Assembly: GCF_947493875.1 (NCBI RefSeq)
Contig: NZ_CANLSU010000002.1
Span: forward strand, 124,001 to 188,000
Direction of reading: 5' to 3'
DNA length: 64,000 bases
Source of the DNA: an uncultured Marinococcus sp.
GTDB taxonomy: Bacteria; Bacillota; Bacilli; Bacillales; Marinococcaceae
Positions 59,958 through 64,000 of the stretch are shown here, in pieces. The position numbers were made by a program, and so were the translations under genes. The notes beneath the pieces are model-generated. The model searched no databases, had not been told where the DNA came from, and was given only the letters and a program-made list of their open reading frames with translations. Position 1 is the first letter of the stretch; each line of letters begins with the position of its first letter.

Positions 59958-60320
59958 TCAGCGTTTATCTCTGCTGCATTCAAGCGCCCATTGGATGAGC
60001 GGCAGCTGCAAAGGGAGGCGCAACCAGTATAAAAGCGGGTAGGACCTGCCGTTTGGACGTAAAGGAATCCTTTTAACAGCCATATATACGTTGGCCGGGA
60101 AAATAAGTATAAAAAAGACGGCAGCCGGCTTGCCGGCGTATTTACTCCATTTCGGCATCGTAAAAGCAGTGCCTAAAACCAGCTCTGCTGCTCCGGATAC
60201 GTATACCGCAGCTCTTCTCCCAGGGATCTTTGGCGGCAGAATACGCTCGAATTTTTCAGGTGAAGTGAAATGCAGAATGCCGGCAGGAAAAAGGATTGCC
60301 GCGAGAAGCCATCGTTTCAT
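59958..60320 (-). CDS. DoxX-like small membrane protein
   Basis: A 120-residue protein. LLAAILFPAGILHFTSPEKFERILPP, then YVSGAAELVLGTAFTMPKW and AAVFFILIFPANVYMAV, are the DoxX/MauE-like pattern of four short helices. The family functions in small membrane redox complexes in some organisms, but no role is known here. The ATG at 60320 is chosen because an AAAGGA site precedes it and an upstream extension (to 60449) would be mostly hydrophilic. The preceding gene on the strand ends 23 bases upstream. Confidence 0.7.
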   Translation of the reverse strand: MKRWLLAAILFPAGILHFTSPEKFERILPPKIPGRRAAVYVSGAAELVLGTAFTMPKWSKYAGKPAAVFFILIFPANVYMAVKRIPLRPNGRSYPLLYWLRLPLQLPLIQWALECSRDKR

Positions 60321-60343
60321 GATAAGTGACTGTCCTTTCTGTA

Positions 60344-60625
60344 TTAAAATAAAATAAGATATATACACGCCGCACAAAGAATAGCGAGTAGAAGAAAAAC
60401 GAGGCGGCGAAGGATATTCTGCCATAGAGGAGACAGAGTGCCTGTCCACTGGTGCACCTGTTTTTCAAGCTTGTGAAAGACAAACATGATGCCGGAGGTG
60501 TCTTCTGCTGCCTGTTGCCTGGTAAAGGTTAGCGTATGAACGTCTTCCTTCAGACCGATCATTAATGCTACAAACAAAAGCAGCAGAAAAGGAAAAACTA
60601 AAATGAGCTGAAAAACAATAAACAT
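60344..60625 (-). CDS. small membrane protein, unknown function
   Basis: A 93-residue protein with two hydrophobic ends (FIVFQLILVFPFLLLLFVALMI and LVFLLLAILCAACIYLILF, both at the membrane) and a charged middle that contains HKLEKQVHQWTG. ATG 60625 is chosen over two GTGs just upstream because GAGGAG lies 10 bases ahead. It is first in a two-gene unit with the DoxX-like gene. Divergent from the fluoride riboswitch. Confidence 0.6.
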   Translation of the reverse strand: MFIVFQLILVFPFLLLLFVALMIGLKEDVHTLTFTRQQAAEDTSGIMFVFHKLEKQVHQWTGTLSPLWQNILRRLVFLLLAILCAACIYLILF

Positions 60626-60693
60626 AGCCACCACGCTCCTCGTTCCTGTTTTCCCTGTTCATAAAAAAATCAATCCTGAGTGTGAGATTATGG

Positions 60694-60799
60694 TATACTG
60701 GGCAAAGAATAGCTGGCGATGGAGTTCGCCGGAACCGCTCTAAAATAGAGCTGATGACTCCTGTCTGTTCACGGGATACGTGTGCAGACAGGATTTTTG
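60694..60799 (+). ncRNA. fluoride riboswitch (crcB motif) with terminator
   Basis: After an extended -10 TGGTATACT (60691-60699), the leader carries GGCGATGGAGTTCGCC, AACCGCTC, GAGCTGATGACTCCTG: the conserved crcB-motif core that binds fluoride with magnesium. A terminator stem CCTGTCTG/CAGACAGG (60760-60792) followed by ATTTTT overlaps the aptamer's 3' end. Fluoride binding should prevent termination and switch on the fluC pair downstream. Confidence 0.95.
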
Positions 60800-60821
60800 C
60801 GTTTAATAAGGAGGAAACGAA

Positions 60822-61196
60822 ATGAGACTGTATGTATGGATGGCTGCAGGCGGAGCTCTTGGCAGTCTGCTGCGTTATCTTGTAGACCGGTTGTTTGCCT
60901 CGGCTCCCGGCGTATTTCCATGGGGAACAATGGCGGCAAACATTGCCGGATGTTTTTTACTTGGATGGTTTACCTCGAGGATTATACAGCGAAAAGCGTG
61001 GCCGTCTATGTGGGAGGCTGTAGTAGGCACGGGAGTTATTGGGGCGTTCACGACCTTTTCGACATTCAGTGTGGAAACAATTCAATTAATTGAAAACGGG
61101 GCTCTGTTTGCCGCCGGGGTATACGTTTTAGTCAGTGCTGCCGGAGGGCTTATAACTGCGGGTATTGGTTACCGTGCAGGAAGGAGGAAAAGCTGA
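60822..61196 (+). CDS. crcB1: fluoride exporter FluC (CrcB), first subunit
   Basis: A 124-residue four-helix fluoride channel. GALGSLLRYLVDR, the GTMAANIAGCFLLGWF helix with the conserved Asn, and GVIGAFTTFSTFSVETIQL with the TTFST motif are diagnostic. Fluc channels are dual-topology; Bacillus often carries two genes that form a heterodimer. It lies directly under a fluoride riboswitch. AGGAGG precedes ATG 60822. It overlaps the next gene by one base (TGATG). Confidence 0.95.
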   Translation: MRLYVWMAAGGALGSLLRYLVDRLFASAPGVFPWGTMAANIAGCFLLGWFTSRIIQRKAWPSMWEAVVGTGVIGAFTTFSTFSVETIQLIENGALFAAGVYVLVSAAGGLITAGIGYRAGRRKS

Positions 61197-61546
61197 TGAC
61201 ATGGCTGCTTGTCGCTCTTGGAGGAGCTGTTGGGGCTGCTGCCCGCGCAGCATTGGTATCATGGTCCAAAGAAAACGGATGGCACCGGGTGCTTCCGTTT
61301 GGCACGATGTTTGTAAATGTATCGGGATCGTTTTTTCTCGGACTGGTCGTGGCGCGGGAAGCCGGTATTACAGAAACAGCGGGCATTGGCATCGGTTTTT
61401 TAGGTGCGTTCACGACCTTTTCGACCTTTAATATGGAGATCATTCAAAAAATTGAAGCTGGTGAAGGGAGAAGTGCTTTGCTGTACGGAGTCGCAAGCTA
61501 TGCCCTGGGGCTTTTGGCGGCGGCAGCCGGATATTTCTTTGGATGA
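61196..61546 (+). CDS. crcB2: fluoride exporter FluC (CrcB), second subunit
   Basis: A 116-residue partner of the preceding channel. GGAVGAAARAALVSW, the GTMFVNVSGSFFLGLVV helix with Asn, and FLGAFTTFSTFNMEIIQ with TTFST are present. Its start codon shares a base with the stop of the first gene, so the two are translated together and probably form an antiparallel heterodimer. AAGGAGGAAAAGC precedes it. Confidence 0.95.
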   Translation: MTWLLVALGGAVGAAARAALVSWSKENGWHRVLPFGTMFVNVSGSFFLGLVVAREAGITETAGIGIGFLGAFTTFSTFNMEIIQKIEAGEGRSALLYGVASYALGLLAAAAGYFFG

Positions 61547-61547
61547 C

Positions 61548-61581
61548 AAAAGCCGTTTCCCGGGCCCGGGAAACGGCTTTT
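61548..61581. terminator. 34-bp perfect palindrome, bidirectional terminator
   Basis: AAAAGCCGTTTCCCGGG and CCCGGGAAACGGCTTTT are exact reverse complements, 17 bp each with no spacer. A and T ends make it a terminator for both the fluC pair and the convergent MFS gene. Confidence 0.85.
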
Positions 61582-61584
61582 CAT

Positions 61585-62772
61585 TCATTCCGGAGAATTC
61601 TCCCCGGCTGTCTGAACTTGAAAACGGATCAGCCAGGTGATTAAAAGCCCGGCTAGTGCAAGCAGTGCGCCGAAATAAAAGACACTGGAAAGGGAAAGCT
61701 GTTCGGCGACAGTTCCGGCGACGACCGGGCCAAGCAGAATCCCTGCAGCGTAAAACGACTGATAAAATCCCATTGCGCTCGCCTTCAGCGGCCCGGGACT
61801 TACCTGGACAACCATTCCTAGAAGCAGCGGCAGCACAATTCCCAGGGCGAGTCCGAGTAACGCCTGGTTCAGGCTCAGCTCCCATAAAGAAGCAGTTAAC
61901 GGCATCCACGCAAGCGCTGCCGCCCCGGTAAGAAAGGACCCGTAAAGGAGTGGTTTGTGCAGCCGGAGCGGTACGGCATAAAAGGATAAAAACAAAGAAG
62001 CCAAAAGGTGCGGAATAAAAAAGGCAATGAAAATAACGACTAATGTCCGCTCCGTAGCCCCTATCGAAGACGCGTACAGCGGGGTGAAGCCGAAAATCGT
62101 CATGAAAATAATAGAATGACCGATAAAACTCGCGCACGTAAGCCAGCGCAGGTCATGCAGCCGGAGAGTCCGGCTGATTAAAGAACGAATTTTCAACGGC
62201 TCTGTCCTGGTCTGAACCGGTATTTCTTTTGTGAAAAGCGTAAATCCAATTCCGATCAATGAAAAGGCCGCAGCAATCCAGAACAGCGCTGTAAACCCGA
62301 ACAGATCAGCCAGATAGCCGCTGAACATCATGCTGATAAACTGGGTGAAAACTGTTAATAGCTGCAGAATGCCCATCGCTCTTGAGGACTGATCGGCAGA
62401 AAAGTACCGGGAGTACATAATCGTCGCCATCACCCACATGGAGGCGGTCACCCCGGCAAGCAGCCGGGCGGTAAAAACTGCCGCAAAGGAATCAGATAAG
62501 ACGAGCAGCACGCCGCTGATGAATCCACTGACAAATCCGACAATCAGCAGCTTTTTCAACAGGCCCTTCAAAGCGTCGGAAAGAATGCCGAGCGGATAGC
62601 GCAAAAGCACCTGCGTAGCCCCGTAAGCACCGAGAATAACGCCGATGGCGGTGTAGGTGAAGCTGCTGTTTTCCAAATACAAACTAAATACCGGTACGTA
62701 CACATAGGTCGCGAACCAGAAGCAAAAAACAGCGGTTAAAAACAGGGCGTGATCACGTTTTGTAATAGTCAT
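61585..62772 (-). CDS. MFS transporter
   Basis: A 395-residue 12-helix transporter. The first helices (HALFLTAVFCFWFATYVYVP) are followed by the cytoplasmic motif RYPLGILSDALKGLLKKL and helix 4-5 GVTASMWVMATIMYSRYFSA. Homologs of this type (YfkF/YybF-like) export drugs or metabolites. ATG 62772 has AAGGATG at about 9 bases; an in-frame ATG at 62799 lies inside a run with no site. It converges on the fluC pair. Confidence 0.85.
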   Translation of the reverse strand: MTITKRDHALFLTAVFCFWFATYVYVPVFSLYLENSSFTYTAIGVILGAYGATQVLLRYPLGILSDALKGLLKKLLIVGFVSGFISGVLLVLSDSFAAVFTARLLAGVTASMWVMATIMYSRYFSADQSSRAMGILQLLTVFTQFISMMFSGYLADLFGFTALFWIAAAFSLIGIGFTLFTKEIPVQTRTEPLKIRSLISRTLRLHDLRWLTCASFIGHSIIFMTIFGFTPLYASSIGATERTLVVIFIAFFIPHLLASLFLSFYAVPLRLHKPLLYGSFLTGAAALAWMPLTASLWELSLNQALLGLALGIVLPLLLGMVVQVSPGPLKASAMGFYQSFYAAGILLGPVVAGTVAEQLSLSSVFYFGALLALAGLLITWLIRFQVQTAGENSPE

Positions 62773-62850
62773 GGCTATCATCCTTATGTAAAAAATCAAT
62801 CATTTGCGTAAAATGCAGCTGCTCCCATCATAAACCAATTAAGTCTGAAA

Positions 62851-62864
62851 GATAAGCGCTTACC
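62851..62864. promoter_or_regulatory. cre-like palindrome between MFS and ABC genes
   Basis: GATAAGCGCTTACC contains the same TAAGCGCTTA core as the site at 30091 and fits the CcpA cre consensus at 11 of 14 positions. It lies 78 bases before the MFS start (minus) and 163 before the ABC ATPase. Confidence 0.35.
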
Positions 62865-63027
62865 TTTAATTTCAATAAATAAGGAGAAAGGGAACAAGCT
62901 ATTGCTTGTCGAACATTTCAAGGCCCGGGTCTGTTTTCGAAAGAATTACTTTGTAATTTATGGTATAAAATGGATGCTATATTGTTTATTATAGAAGAGA
63001 AGTTTTCATCCCTGGAGGAGGCCGTAT

Positions 63028-63924
63028 ATGCTTGAAGTAAGTCGTTTATCAAAGAGTTTTCTGGAAAAGCAGGCTGTCGATGAGCTTTCTTTTTCAATTC
63101 AGCCGGGAGAAAGTCTTGGTTTGATCGGTCAGAACGGAGCTGGGAAAACAACCACCTTCCGCATGCTGCTCGGTTTGATGGAGCGTACAGACGGAACGAT
63201 AGAATGGCAGGGCAAAAAAGCCCATCATCTGCCGCTTGAGCAGGTCGGCTATCTGCCGGAAGAGAGAGGGCTGTTTGCCGAAGAACAGGTGGAGCAGCAG
63301 CTGCTGTTTCTGGCTGGCCTGAAAAACATGAACAAGAAAGAAGCAAAAACTTCAATGGCCTACTGGCTCGAAGTGTTCGAGCTTGAGAAGGAAAAGAAGC
63401 AGAAATTAAACACGCTCTCCAAGGGCAATCAGCAAAAAATTCAATTGATCGCTGCCCTTGTCCACCGCCCTGATTTTCTTATTCTTGATGAACCGTTCAG
63501 CGGACTTGATCCAGTGAACACGGATATTTTGAAGGAAGCCATTCAAAACCTGCGCCGGGATGGCGTGACTATCATTTTTTCAAGCCACCGCATGGAGCAC
63601 GTGGAAGAAATCTGTGACAAGCTCGTTATGCTTAAAAGCGGAAGGGATATTTTGAGCGGGCGCCTCGGGGAGATCAAGGAGCGCATGGATCGCAACCGGA
63701 TTGTCGCTGAAGCTCCCTGCCCGCTGGAAGATGTAAGGACGTGGGAAGGGGTGCAGGAGGTGCGTGGATCCGGAGAAAAAATGCACATCTATACAGATAC
63801 AAAATCAAGATCCCAGGACATTCTGCAGCAGCTTTTTACATATGGAGACGTCCGTGTCTTCCGGATGGAGCCCCCGTCGCTGGAGGAGATTTTTAAAGAG
63901 AAAATAGGTGAAAGCGATGCGTAA
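63028..63924 (+). CDS. ABC exporter ATPase (YhaQ/NatA-like)
   Basis: A 298-residue ABC ATPase. Walker A is GQNGAGKTTTF, the Q-loop GYLPEERGLF, the signature TLSKGNQQKIQL, Walker B FLILDEPFSGLDPVN and the H-loop FSSHRMEHVEE. A C-terminal extension of about 80 residues follows. The PEERGLF loop and SKGNQQK signature match the YhaQ/NatA branch, which drives sodium or drug export. ATG 63028 follows GGAGGAGG. The permease gene begins inside its end. Confidence 0.9.
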   Translation: MLEVSRLSKSFLEKQAVDELSFSIQPGESLGLIGQNGAGKTTTFRMLLGLMERTDGTIEWQGKKAHHLPLEQVGYLPEERGLFAEEQVEQQLLFLAGLKNMNKKEAKTSMAYWLEVFELEKEKKQKLNTLSKGNQQKIQLIAALVHRPDFLILDEPFSGLDPVNTDILKEAIQNLRRDGVTIIFSSHRMEHVEEICDKLVMLKSGRDILSGRLGEIKERMDRNRIVAEAPCPLEDVRTWEGVQEVRGSGEKMHIYTDTKSRSQDILQQLFTYGDVRVFRMEPPSLEEIFKEKIGESDA

Positions 63925-64000
63925 TATGTGGAGAATTTTTGCTCATACATTCCGGGTGCGGGCAGGTGCAAAATCATTTATTGTGTCGACGGCGGTTATG
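63917..64000 (+). CDS. ABC exporter permease (YhaP/NatB-like), 5' part only
   Basis: A frame opens at ATG 63917, overlapping the ATPase gene by 8 bases, and runs out of the window after 28 codons (MRNMWRIFAHTFRVRAGAKS and eight more). The start, with AGGTGAAAGCG just ahead, and the basic, aromatic N-terminus before an incoming helix are those of ABC-2 permeases. It is the expected partner of the YhaQ/NatA-like ATPase. Confidence 0.75.
   Translation, partial: MRNMWRIFAHTFRVRAGAKSFIVSTAVM

Noticed and set aside
1-64000. Mobile elements, CRISPR arrays, rRNA or tRNA genes
   Set aside because: No transposase, integrase, repeat-spacer array or tRNA-like cloverleaf was seen by reading both strands.

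Overview
The window reads as ordinary chromosome of a Gram-positive, endospore-lineage bacterium (Bacillaceae/Bacillales). Supporting signs are strong AGGAGG-type ribosome binding sites, frequent TTG/GTG starts, Rho-independent terminators after most transcription units, and gene families typical of Bacillus relatives: DinB with a LexA/DinR box, a YfhO/CsbB/GtrA lipoteichoic-acid glycosylation operon, CsaA, YtxH, YrhK, a MecA-like lipoprotein PBP, and NlpC/P60 endopeptidase with PG-binding repeats. Secreted and membrane-anchored domains are rich in Glu/Asp (the PBP, the YfhO ectodomain), and menaquinone genes of the futalosine type are present. Together these suggest a moderately halophilic or alkaliphilic member such as the Marinococcus/Alkalicoccus/Salsuginibacillus neighbourhood. 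The genus is an inference and is not proven here. No rRNA, tRNA, CRISPR array, transposase or prophage gene was seen.

Layout. 0-9.7 kb: small membrane proteins, a glutaredoxin-like protein, SOS-type dinB, a Yip1-type membrane protein, an alpha/beta hydrolase, a PerR-boxed catalase, a Cof-type HAD phosphatase, a GNAT enzyme and a large FAD monooxygenase. 9.9-19.8 kb: an ABC-2 export pair, a DUF4064 protein, a YfcE-type phosphodiesterase, a glutathione-reductase-like flavoprotein divergent from an MFS pump, arylamine N-acetyltransferase, the mqnB-mqnD pair and an EmrE-type exporter. 19.9-30.5 kb: an LD-carboxypeptidase, a flavin reductase facing a luciferase-like monooxygenase, homoserine dehydrogenase followed by a tartrate/D-malate-type dehydrogenase, a cell-wall endopeptidase with a WalR-like box and a satellite PG-binding protein, an aldo/keto reductase, YtxH and a tautomerase. 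30.6-45 kb: glcDF glycolate oxidase, a carotenoid-type desaturase coupled to an isoprenylcysteine-methyltransferase-like enzyme, a KAS III, an SDR, tandem epoxide-hydrolase-like proteins, a DrrAB-like exporter, a lipase, a PRISE-like reductase, an M15 peptidase and a fructokinase. 45-64 kb: a spermidine-synthase-like protein, the three-gene LTA glycosylation operon, many small membrane proteins, csaA, a Fur-boxed YbbA-like esterase, the lipoprotein PBP and VanZ, a fluoride riboswitch controlling a fluC pair, an MFS pump and the start of another ABC-2 exporter.

How it works together. Much of the window is stress, envelope and detoxification capacity. The regulatory sites visible in the DNA fit that picture: LexA (dinB), PerR (catalase), Fur (esterase), WalR (endopeptidase), possible SigB (ytxH), possible CodY (arylamine N-acetyltransferase), two cre-like palindromes and a fluoride riboswitch. 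I did not find a clearly new multi-gene defence or mobile system. The most testable unusual points are the Fur-boxed lone esterase, the WalR-boxed endopeptidase whose start codon lacks a Shine-Dalgarno, the methyltransferase-desaturase couple, the flavoprotein lacking its C-terminal catalytic His, and an AT-rich gene-remnant-like stretch near 15.5 kb.
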